Assembly (NCBI GenBank): GCA_021817825.1
Contig: JAKAFS010000019.1
Location: 1-51,048, forward strand
Length of the DNA stretch: 51,048 nucleotides
Direction: 5' to 3'
Source: Deltaproteobacteria bacterium
Lineage (GTDB): Bacteria > Desulfobacterota > Syntrophia > Syntrophales > UBA5619
The notes below the pieces were generated by a model. That model saw only the letters and a list, made by a program, of their open reading frames with translations, searched no databases and had not been told where the DNA came from. Of this stretch, positions 24,716 to 32,046 are shown piece by piece (within the stretch, counting starts at the first letter, position 1; each line of letters opens with the position of its first letter). The position numbers and the translations under genes are program-made.

Positions 24716-25609
24716 TTGAAGAAAAACCATTCCCTCTTATTATTGCCGATGATGCTGGCGATCCTGAGCGGTTGCGCCACCACGGACGATCTGCGTCGGG
24801 TGCGCGGCGAGTTGGACTATCAGATCCGGACGACGAATGAAAAGCTCGCCGGCGTGGAGGAGGGGACGGCGGGGATCAAGGGAGAGATCGCGGCGCTCCA
24901 TGAAGAGGTCGCCAAAACGGGCGCGGCCCTTTCGCCTTTGCGGGGAAGCCAAGCGGAAGGCCGGGCCGAATTGACGGAAATCAGGGAGCAGATCCAGCAG
25001 CTCCGCGGGGCGATCGACGGTCTTAAAAAGGATCTGTCGGCCCAATCGACCCGCCTGACCCGACGGGAGGAAGAAGATAAAATCCTCCGGGATAAGCTGG
25101 ACGGCTTGATCTTCAAGGTCAACTTCATCGAAAACTTTCTCGGAATCGGCAAGAAGGAAGAGGGCGGCGAGGCCGCTCCGGAAAAGAACGGCAAGACGGC
25201 AGCGCCGGCGAAGGATGCGACCGGCAAGGCCAAGACGGACAAGGAATCCCTTTACGCGGCGGCCTATGAGCTCTTCAAGGAAGCCAAGTACGAGAAGTCC
25301 CGTGAAGCCTTCGAGAATTTCCTCAAGCAGTACCCGAACACGGAATTTTCCGACAATGCCCAGTTCTGGATCGCCGAATGCTACTACTTCGACAAGAAGT
25401 ATGAAAAGGCGATCGTCGAATACGAAAAGGTGGTCAAGAATTTTCCCGAGGGAAACAAAACCGCCAATGCCCTGCTGAAGCAGGGACTCGCGTTTCTCAA
25501 ACTGGGCGACAAGGCCAGCGCAAAACTGCTTCTGCAACAGGTCATCAAGGACTTTCCCAATACCAGCCAGGCACGGCTGGCCCGCACGAATCTTCTCCAG
25601 ATCAAATAA
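24716..25609 (+). CDS. cpoB: Tol-Pal accessory TPR lipoprotein CpoB/YbgF
   Basis: A 297-residue protein beginning with TTG behind GAGGAGGTCTGAACC. It has a lipobox (AILSGC near residue 20), which E. coli CpoB lacks. Residues ~30-135 form a coiled coil with heptad-like spacing, a charged linker follows, and residues ~170-297 hold TPR repeats of the YbgF type, such as EKSREAFENFLKQYPNTEFS and AKLLLQQVIKDFPNTSQ. CpoB coordinates outer-membrane constriction with peptidoglycan synthesis. It ends the tol-pal cluster. Confidence 0.92.
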   Translation: MKKNHSLLLLPMMLAILSGCATTDDLRRVRGELDYQIRTTNEKLAGVEEGTAGIKGEIAALHEEVAKTGAALSPLRGSQAEGRAELTEIREQIQQLRGAIDGLKKDLSAQSTRLTRREEEDKILRDKLDGLIFKVNFIENFLGIGKKEEGGEAAPEKNGKTAAPAKDATGKAKTDKESLYAAAYELFKEAKYEKSREAFENFLKQYPNTEFSDNAQFWIAECYYFDKKYEKAIVEYEKVVKNFPEGNKTANALLKQGLAFLKLGDKASAKLLLQQVIKDFPNTSQARLARTNLLQIK

Positions 25610-25633
25610 AACAGGAAAACGACCGGGTTGCTT

Positions 25634-26653
25634 TCAGTCCAGGGCTGTCGCCGTCACCCCTTCGGGAATCGGCAACGCGAACGCCGGGCGGTCGTCTTCC
25701 GAGAGGCGGATCTCCGTGTAGCGGATGGTCAGCGTGCCTCCTCCGCCGCCGAGGATCACCTGCTGCGGCATGATGGCCGCTCCCAGGCGGATCGGATCCG
25801 CAAACTCGGCGGTAAGGGCGGCGCTTTCCCCCTCCGTCCCTTTTTGAAAACGGACCAGCCGATCCTCCGCCGGATCGATCCAGCAGGAGCCGGTCTTTTC
25901 GCCGCCTGCGTACCGCTCGACGCGATACAGTCCCTCCTCCATCTCCCCCTGTAGGGCAGAGGCGGTTTCCTCCTCCGGCAGCTGTCCCAGCAGGAGAGAG
26001 ACGATGTCGGCAGCGGGCAGGGCCAGGGGAAAAAAACGGGAGAGGTTGGTCGCCGTGGCCTTTCCCCTGTAGAAGGCGCCCCTTTCGGGGATAAAGACGC
26101 GCAGTTCGTCGCCGTCGATGGAGAGGAAAAGGTCGGGCGGGCCGAAAAGCGGGATCGATTCCAGGCGGAGTCGCGCGGGTTTTTGCAGCATCAAGGCCAG
26201 TTTCGCGGGATACCGCTGGCCGAAACGGCGGATCTCGATCCGGGCCGTGGCCGTGATGGGTCCCTTGACGTCCGTCGCCGCAAGCGAACGGAGGGCGATC
26301 TCCGGCGAGGCGTAGGGAGAAACCGCCGGGGCGACCCTTGCGCTTGTGCATCCGGCGAGTGTTGCCGCCAGAAAGAGGCCAAGCCACAGGGGCGATCTTA
26401 TCCAGCGCGGGATGCGGCGATTGCGGTGGGGGCGCCGATTCTGCCAAAGGGCGGGGATCGGCCCCCTGAGCCGTGAATCCGCAAGGGTTCCGGCGGTCCC
26501 GCGCCAGGGAAAAAGCGGAGGGAAAGACAGTCGCTGAATCTTTTTCAAGCTGGCATCCTTTCCTGGATTTCCGATCGACCCGGCAACTGCGCCGTCAGTC
26601 AAAGGCGCCAAGAGTTTTCCCCAAAGTCGCGACCGTTCGGGGTTGACGCTCAA
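25634..26653 (-). CDS. LolB/DUF4292-like outer-membrane lipoprotein
   Basis: The mature part (after a lipobox LAGC at about residue 100 of the longest frame) has the 11-stranded LolA/LolB-type pattern: ITATARIEIRRFGQRYPAKL, QKPARLRLESIPLFGPPDLF, then DGDELRVFIPERGAFYRG. Such proteins receive lipids or lipoproteins at the outer membrane. The true start is uncertain. The longest frame begins with TTG overlapping the upstream TPR gene by four bases; another TTG at 26548 has GGAAAGGATG upstream. In either case the leader before the lipobox is unusually long. It is the last gene of the ctpA operon. Confidence 0.72.
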   Translation of the reverse strand: MSVNPERSRLWGKLLAPLTDGAVAGSIGNPGKDASLKKIQRLSFPPLFPWRGTAGTLADSRLRGPIPALWQNRRPHRNRRIPRWIRSPLWLGLFLAATLAGCTSARVAPAVSPYASPEIALRSLAATDVKGPITATARIEIRRFGQRYPAKLALMLQKPARLRLESIPLFGPPDLFLSIDGDELRVFIPERGAFYRGKATATNLSRFFPLALPAADIVSLLLGQLPEEETASALQGEMEEGLYRVERYAGGEKTGSCWIDPAEDRLVRFQKGTEGESAALTAEFADPIRLGAAIMPQQVILGGGGGTLTIRYTEIRLSEDDRPAFALPIPEGVTATALD

Positions 26654-28368
26654 GGGGTCCCCTTGGGGAGCAGTTCCGCGAGCTTCTGATTCAGGACCTT
26701 GCTGTCGGGGTTGAACCGGAGGGCCCGCCTGTAGGCTTCGACGGCCTCTTGTATCCGGCCCGTCCGGACATAGGCATCTCCCAGGTGCTCGCTGATCGCC
26801 GGGTCTTCGGGCAGGGCCTCCGCCGCTTCCTTCAGATACCGGATCGCCTCGTCAAGGCGGTTCTTGCGGAAGAGGACCCAGCCCAGCGAATCGAGCATAT
26901 AGCCGTTTCCCGGTTTCAAGAGGATGGCCTTTCTGATCATTGCTTCCGCTTCGTCGAGGCGAATTCCCTGATCGGCATAAAGATAGCCGATGAAATTGAG
27001 CGCCTCCGCGTTGTCGGGATCGTTCTTCAGGACCATTTGCATTTCCGCGACGCTGGCCTCGAAGCGATTGGTTTTTTCCAGGATGATGCCGAGGCTGTAA
27101 TGGAGATCGACGCTGTCGGGAAGGAGTCGCAGTCCCTCCCGGAGGATGTCCTCGGCTTCGGAAAGGCGTTTTTCCCCTTCATAGAGGGAGGCGAGAAAGA
27201 CATAGAGGCCCGGCTCGTCTTTTTTCAGGTTGATGGCCGCGAGAAGGCCGGCAATGGCTTCGTTCGGCCGTTTTTGCCCTTTCAAGATCATGGCGATCCG
27301 GATTTGGGCGTTGGCAAATTGCTCTGCCGGGGCCGGGATGCGCATCAGGAGTTGCAGGGCCTTGTCAAACGCCTTGGTCTCCTCATAGGCCGTGGCCAGC
27401 AGGTAGACGAGTCTGTATTCCGTCGGGTATTCGGTGACCAGCGCCAAGAGCGTCTCGATGGCCTTGTCGTGCCGGCCCCTTTCCAGATAGATCAGCCCCA
27501 GGGTCAGGCGGACCTCCCGGTTGCCGGCATCGAGCTTCAGGATCTCCTGGAAGGTTCTTTCCGCCTCGTCGTAACGCTGTTGCCGCAGGAACAACTCTCC
27601 CAGTTTGATCTGGGCCGGGATGCGGGCCGGAAAGGCGTTGATGAAAGTCCGGTAGGCCTCGATCGCCTGGGGGATCTTGTTCTGCCGCTCATAGAGGGCG
27701 GCCAGATCGACCAGGGCCGACTCGAACTGGGGCCTCAAGGCCAGGGTTTTCTTGAAATAGTCCTCTGCCTCAGCGAATCGCTTCAAATCGTTCAGGATCT
27801 TGGCGAGATAATAGTTGGCCATGAAGTGGTCGGCGTCGATCTTGAGGAGTTCCCGAAAAGTGACGACCGCCTCTTCGAACTGCTTGAGCTCCGCCTGGCT
27901 CGTTCCGAGGTAGAAGTGGGCGGCGATATTTTGGGGGTCCAGGCCGATGACCCGCCGGTATTCGGCGGCGGCGTCCCGGTAGTTCTTTTGGGTCAGATAG
28001 ATCCCTGCCAGCAGGAGGCGGGCATCGACATCGTCCGGATGGTCCTCCAGAATCTTCCGGCAGAGGGCCAGGGCCTTTTCCGTTTCCCCCCGTTCCAGAT
28101 TCAGAGAGGCGACTTCCATGGCCAGATAGGGGGAAGCGGGGTCGAGCCGGCGGGCCTCTTCCATCTCCCGGAGCGCTTCTTCCAGGTGGTCGTTGAGGGC
28201 CAGCAGGACGCCGGAAGCGTAGTGGAAGACGGCATCGGCGTCGGCATGCGTCTGCCCGGCAGGCGGCGCCGGCGGGGCAGTCCGTCCGCCGGTCAGCGAG
28301 GCGCAGCCGGTCAGGATCAGGACGGCAAGTAAAAGAGGCGCTGTCTTACGGAACATCATCCGCATCAT
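26650..28368 (-). CDS. Large TPR lipoprotein (572 aa)
   Basis: The start at 28368 (MMRMMFRK) lies behind GGGAAGGAAATCC; a longer frame to 28416 overlaps the deacetylase gene. The lipobox is LTGC near residue 20. About fourteen tetratricopeptide repeats fill the rest, for example NIAAHFYLGTSQAELKQFEE and PGNGYMLDSLGWVLFRKNRL. It is a scaffold protein, probably anchored at the outer membrane, in the same operon as a carboxy-terminal protease, a deacetylase-like protein and a LolB-like lipoprotein. Partner proteins are unknown. Confidence 0.9.
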   Translation of the reverse strand: MMRMMFRKTAPLLLAVLILTGCASLTGGRTAPPAPPAGQTHADADAVFHYASGVLLALNDHLEEALREMEEARRLDPASPYLAMEVASLNLERGETEKALALCRKILEDHPDDVDARLLLAGIYLTQKNYRDAAAEYRRVIGLDPQNIAAHFYLGTSQAELKQFEEAVVTFRELLKIDADHFMANYYLAKILNDLKRFAEAEDYFKKTLALRPQFESALVDLAALYERQNKIPQAIEAYRTFINAFPARIPAQIKLGELFLRQQRYDEAERTFQEILKLDAGNREVRLTLGLIYLERGRHDKAIETLLALVTEYPTEYRLVYLLATAYEETKAFDKALQLLMRIPAPAEQFANAQIRIAMILKGQKRPNEAIAGLLAAINLKKDEPGLYVFLASLYEGEKRLSEAEDILREGLRLLPDSVDLHYSLGIILEKTNRFEASVAEMQMVLKNDPDNAEALNFIGYLYADQGIRLDEAEAMIRKAILLKPGNGYMLDSLGWVLFRKNRLDEAIRYLKEAAEALPEDPAISEHLGDAYVRTGRIQEAVEAYRRALRFNPDSKVLNQKLAELLPKGTP

Positions 28369-28369
28369 A

Positions 28370-29305
28370 TTATGGATTTCCTTCCCTTGATATTTGGCCT
28401 TGCCTGCGATTGCCATCGCCGTCCCTCTTTTCTTTGTCGCTCGGTGCGCGGACGCAAGCCGAAAGAGGGACCAGGCGGATCCCCGCTTCCCGCCAGCGGG
28501 GCAGGGCGGTCTTCAATGCCCGCAGCGTTTCGGGGTGAGGGTGGCCGATCAACAGCCATGCCTTCTTGCCCCGGTCCTGCCGGGTCGGGTCGAGCAGGGC
28601 CGCCAGGGCGGCCTCATAGCCCGGCGTGTGGTCGATGAAGATATCCCGGGCCGCGAAAGGGACGCCTGCCCGGGCGGCCAGGGCGCGTCCCCGGGAGCCC
28701 GCCGTGGTTCGGCTGTCCACGAAGAAAAGCCCCCTGCGGGAGAGTTCCTCCATCACGATCGCCACGCCGGCGTCATCTTCCATAAACCGTGAACCCATGT
28801 GGTTGTTCACTCCCCGGACATGGGGGATGGCGGCCAGAGCCGCTGCCATTCGTTCGCGGAGGTCTTCGGCGTTCAGGTCTACAAACAACGCCCCTGCGCC
28901 GGGGTCTTCGGCGGGGTAGGCGCGCGGTTCCATCGGCAGATGGAGCAGGATCTCCTTCCCGGCGGCATGGAGAATGGCGGCCGCTTCGGCGGCATGGGGC
29001 GTCTGGGGGAGAACGGCAAAAGCGATGGGCGCCGGGAGTGCGGCCAGCTCTTTTACCAAGGGCAGATCGAAGCCTATATCGTCGATCAGGACGGCAATCC
29101 GCTGCTCCTGCCGCTTTTCCTGCGCCCTCTTGCCTTCCGCAGAGGGCCTCGCCGCGATTCCCTTGTCCCTGCTTTCCGGGGCTGCGGGCCCCTCGGGCGG
29201 CCGAATTTCCCACCGTTCCAGGAAGAGAACCGCCGCCGCGATCAGGGCGGCGGCGATGACCACGGCCAGGAAAGGGAATCCTCTGCGTTTCTTGGATGAA
29301 GTCAT
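28370..29305 (-). CDS. Divergent polysaccharide deacetylase family protein (YibQ type)
   Basis: A 311-residue protein with an N-terminal membrane anchor (residues ~10-28, FPFLAVVIAAALIAAAVLF) and a periplasmic NodB-like domain. Typical stretches are IAVLIDDIGFDLPLVKELA, HLPMEPRAYP, VRGVNNHMGSRFM and FFVDSRTTAGSRG. Relatives are usually found beside ctpA and cell-wall hydrolase activators, as here, which suggests a role in wall or surface-polysaccharide maintenance. The stop lies next to the start of the TPR gene, and ctpA ends 19 bases upstream. Confidence 0.9.
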   Translation of the reverse strand: MTSSKKRRGFPFLAVVIAAALIAAAVLFLERWEIRPPEGPAAPESRDKGIAARPSAEGKRAQEKRQEQRIAVLIDDIGFDLPLVKELAALPAPIAFAVLPQTPHAAEAAAILHAAGKEILLHLPMEPRAYPAEDPGAGALFVDLNAEDLRERMAAALAAIPHVRGVNNHMGSRFMEDDAGVAIVMEELSRRGLFFVDSRTTAGSRGRALAARAGVPFAARDIFIDHTPGYEAALAALLDPTRQDRGKKAWLLIGHPHPETLRALKTALPRWREAGIRLVPLSACVRAPSDKEKRDGDGNRRQGQISREGNP

Positions 29306-29324
29306 GAAAAACGCCTGCCGGCCG

Positions 29325-30635
29325 TCATCCTTTCAGGTTTTTCAGGATATCCCAACTCTTCAGGATGTCGATGGCGTGCTTCAACTGGTTGTCCTGGTCG
29401 AGGGGGTCTTCCTCCTTTTCCTGCTTCGGCTCCTCCGGTTTCGCTTCGATTTCCTTCGCCGACTTGATATGGCCTTTCAGGTCCTGCTCCCGGAGTTGCG
29501 GCAATCCTTCGCCGCCGTTTTTGTTTTCCACCGGCCGGACGAATTTCACCACGATATCGGGGATAATTCCCTCCGCCTGGATGGAGCGCCCTTTGGGCGT
29601 ATAGTAGCGGGCCGTCGTCAGCTTCAGCGCCGAACCGTCTTCCAGGGGGATGATCGTTTGAACCGAAGCCTTGCCGAAGGTCTGTGTCCCCAGGATGACC
29701 GCCCGGCCGTTGTCCTGTAGGGCGCCGGAAACGATCTCCGCGGCGCTGGCCGTCCCCTCGTTGACCAGGACGATGATCGGGCAGGTCGGTTCGCTGCCGT
29801 CGTCTTTGGCCACCGAACGGCTTTCCATACTCTGGGAGCGGCCGCGCGTAGAGACGATTCCGCCCGATTTCAAAAAGAGGTCCGACACTTCCACCGCCTG
29901 GTGGAGCAGACCGCCCGGGTTGTTTCTCATGTCCAGGACGATCCCCCGGAGGGGGGCGGCCTTGGCCGCGATTTCCTGGAGGGCCTTTTTCAGGTCTTCC
30001 ACCGTTCGCTCTTGAAACTGAGAGAGGCGGAGATAACCGATCTGTCCGTCATACAGTTTCGATTTGACGCTCCGGATCTGGATGACGCTCCGGGTGATCA
30101 CGATATCCTTGGGCTTTGCCATCCCTTCGTGGAAGATCGTGAGGGTCACCTGGGTGTCCTTGGGACCCCGGAGCTGTTTGACGGCCTCGGTGATGGTGAT
30201 GTCCTTCGTCGATTTGCCGTCGATCTTGAGGATCTGATCGCCGGCCTTGATCCCGGCCTGGTAGGCGGGAGTGTCTTCGATCGGAGAGACGACGGTGAGG
30301 ACATCCTTGAGAATGGTGATCTCGATGCCCAGTCCGCCGAAGCTTCCGCGCGTCTCGATCTCCAGATCCTTGTACATCTCGGCGGTCATGAAGGCGCTGT
30401 GGGGGTCGAGGGATTTCATCATGCCGTTGATCGCTCCCTGCAGCAGTTTGTCGCTGCCCACCGGCTCCACGTAGTTTTTCTCCACCAAGTCCAGGACTTC
30501 GCTGAATGTTTTCAGATTTTTGTAGGTATTTTTGTCGAGGGCAAAGACGGGGCCGTCACCGTAAGGTCCCAGAAGGGCCAAGAGGGTCAAAAGGACAAGC
30601 AGGACCTGTCCGCGCCTGCGGGGAAAAAAAATCAT
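29325..30635 (-). CDS. ctpA: Carboxy-terminal processing protease (S41 family)
   Basis: A 436-residue periplasmic serine protease. A signal peptide occupies about residues 1-33 (VLLVLLTLLALLGPYGDG), a PDZ domain covers ~95-165 (GGLGIEITILKDVLTVVSPI; AGIKAGDQILKIDGKST), and the catalytic Ser297 (GTASAAEIV) and Lys322 (FGKASVQ) stand 25 apart as in known CtpA enzymes. The C-terminus is an added Glu/Lys-rich tail of about 60 residues. It is the first gene of a four-gene envelope operon. Substrates are probably cell-wall hydrolases or lipoproteins, by analogy. Confidence 0.95.
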   Translation of the reverse strand: MIFFPRRRGQVLLVLLTLLALLGPYGDGPVFALDKNTYKNLKTFSEVLDLVEKNYVEPVGSDKLLQGAINGMMKSLDPHSAFMTAEMYKDLEIETRGSFGGLGIEITILKDVLTVVSPIEDTPAYQAGIKAGDQILKIDGKSTKDITITEAVKQLRGPKDTQVTLTIFHEGMAKPKDIVITRSVIQIRSVKSKLYDGQIGYLRLSQFQERTVEDLKKALQEIAAKAAPLRGIVLDMRNNPGGLLHQAVEVSDLFLKSGGIVSTRGRSQSMESRSVAKDDGSEPTCPIIVLVNEGTASAAEIVSGALQDNGRAVILGTQTFGKASVQTIIPLEDGSALKLTTARYYTPKGRSIQAEGIIPDIVVKFVRPVENKNGGEGLPQLREQDLKGHIKSAKEIEAKPEEPKQEKEEDPLDQDNQLKHAIDILKSWDILKNLKG

Positions 30636-31029
30636 CGAAGTTGCCTCCCTGTTGAGTCGGAATCGATCTTACCATCCGCAATCACGATATCACTATTTTT
30701 ATGCAAATTTCTATCACTTTTTCAGCGGCTGCACAGCGGGAACCTCTTGCGGTTCAAAAAATCCGTACCGCGATCGCTCCTGCCAGCTCTGGCATTTTTG
30801 CATTGTCCAGGCCGGAGAGGGAAGAGCCGCGGATCTTTTTCGCAAGGGGTGAATATTGTTTGGCGAATCTTGGAAAACTGTGTAGAAAGCACGAAGCGCC
30901 TTTCGTTTGGGTCCCGGAATGGGGCGCCGCCCGGCCTCGTCTATAATCCTGTTGTGGGTGTTCATGGCCCGAGAAAAACCGTGAAGGAAAAAAAAGGTGG
31001 AAAAGTCTTCCCCATTGCCCGCTTTTCCC
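30636..31029. other. Gene-free stretch between divergent operons
   Basis: The ctpA operon and the LolA-like/RND operon are divergent across this stretch. Several short frames occur, but none has a ribosome site or recognisable product. The part next to ctpA (30670-30720) is AT-rich and may hold its promoter; I could not pick a convincing -35/-10 pair there. Confidence 0.4.
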
Positions 31030-31058
31030 TTGACAGAATATAGGTTTTTCCCTATTTG
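31030..31058 (+). promoter_or_regulatory. Predicted promoter of the LolA-like/RND/barrel operon
   Basis: A perfect TTGACA (31030-31035) is followed after 17 bases by TATTTG (31053-31058). A transcript would have a leader of about 90 bases before the ATG at 31155. Confidence 0.5.
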
Positions 31059-31154
31059 AGTCATCTACGATAGTTTGTCGTCGTAACGAACGGTTCGTCC
31101 TTGGGCATTCGTCTCTGGCGCACCTTATTCCACAAATCACCAAGGAGGTTTCCC

Positions 31155-31970
31155 ATGCAAAGAAAGCATACTGTCTGGATGAGCGTCGTCCTTTCGCTGA
31201 TCGCCGCCTCTTTCGCTTCGGCCGCGGAAATGACCGGCAAGCAGATCATGGAAACGCAGAAGGAACGTCATAAGGTCAAAACGGAAATCGGCGCCGAGAA
31301 CATGCTCCTGATGGACAAGGACGGGGGCAAGGAGAACCGTCAGTTGAAGCGTTATGCCAAAGAGGTGGAGAAAGACCTGCACCGTTATCTGGTGGTCTTT
31401 CTCAGCCCCGGCGACATCCGCGGCACCGCGCTGCGAACCTGGGAGAACAAGAGCGGCGAAAACGACCAGTGGCTCTACCTGCCGGCCTCCAAGAAGGAGC
31501 AGCGTATCGCCAAGTCCAGCAAGAAGAACTACTTCATGGGCACCGACCTGACCTACGAGGACATGGAACCGGAAGACCTGGACAACTTCACCTACAACCT
31601 TCTGCGAACCGAGAACTTTTCCGCCGACGGCAAGGCCCAGTCCTGCTACGTGGTGGAGGCGATCCCGGCCAATGACGCCAAGAAACAGGAAAGCGGCTAT
31701 TCGAAGCGGATCATGTGGATCGAAAACGTCAACCTGACCACGCTCAAGACCGAGTTCTACGATCGTCGCGACAAGCTCCAGAAGGTCCAGACCAACCACG
31801 AGTTCGCCAATGTCGGGGGAACGGTCTGGCGTCCCAAGAAATCCCTCATGGACAACAAGGAAAAGAACCACAAGACGGTGACGTCGACGACGGCGCGGGA
31901 GATCAACACCGCGCTGGACAGTTCGACCTTCACCGAGCGGTTCATCACCTCCGGCAAACACCTCGACTGA
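31155..31970 (+). CDS. LolA-like outer-membrane lipoprotein-sorting family protein
   Basis: A 271-residue exported protein. The start at 31155 lies 6 bases after CAAGGAGGT, and the signal peptide ends SFASAAE. The mature part matches the long LolA-like family (PF17131 type): RYLVVFLSPGDIRGTALRTW, NDQWLYLPASKKEQRIAKSS, a GTDLTYEDMEPEDLDNFTY segment and MWIENVNLTTLKTEFYDR. These proteins have the LolA half-barrel thought to hold a lipid or lipid-modified cargo in the periplasm. It is followed by an RND exporter and a barrel, so it is probably the periplasmic carrier of that export system. Confidence 0.88.
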   Translation: MQRKHTVWMSVVLSLIAASFASAAEMTGKQIMETQKERHKVKTEIGAENMLLMDKDGGKENRQLKRYAKEVEKDLHRYLVVFLSPGDIRGTALRTWENKSGENDQWLYLPASKKEQRIAKSSKKNYFMGTDLTYEDMEPEDLDNFTYNLLRTENFSADGKAQSCYVVEAIPANDAKKQESGYSKRIMWIENVNLTTLKTEFYDRRDKLQKVQTNHEFANVGGTVWRPKKSLMDNKEKNHKTVTSTTAREINTALDSSTFTERFITSGKHLD

Positions 31971-31984
31971 GCTCACCCTGCAAA

Positions 31985-32012
31985 GGCAGTCCGGGCGGCC
32001 ACCCGGACTGCC
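31985..32012 (+). other. Perfect 11-bp hairpin inside the RND operon
   Basis: Bases 31985-31995 are exactly complementary to 32002-32012, with a six-base loop. It lies between the LolA-like and RND genes and is followed by GGAATAAATATTC rather than a T-run. It may stabilise the upstream message so that the carrier is made in excess over the exporter. Confidence 0.5.
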
Positions 32013-32046
32013 GGAATAAATATTCAACCTTAAAGGGGATTCGCTA

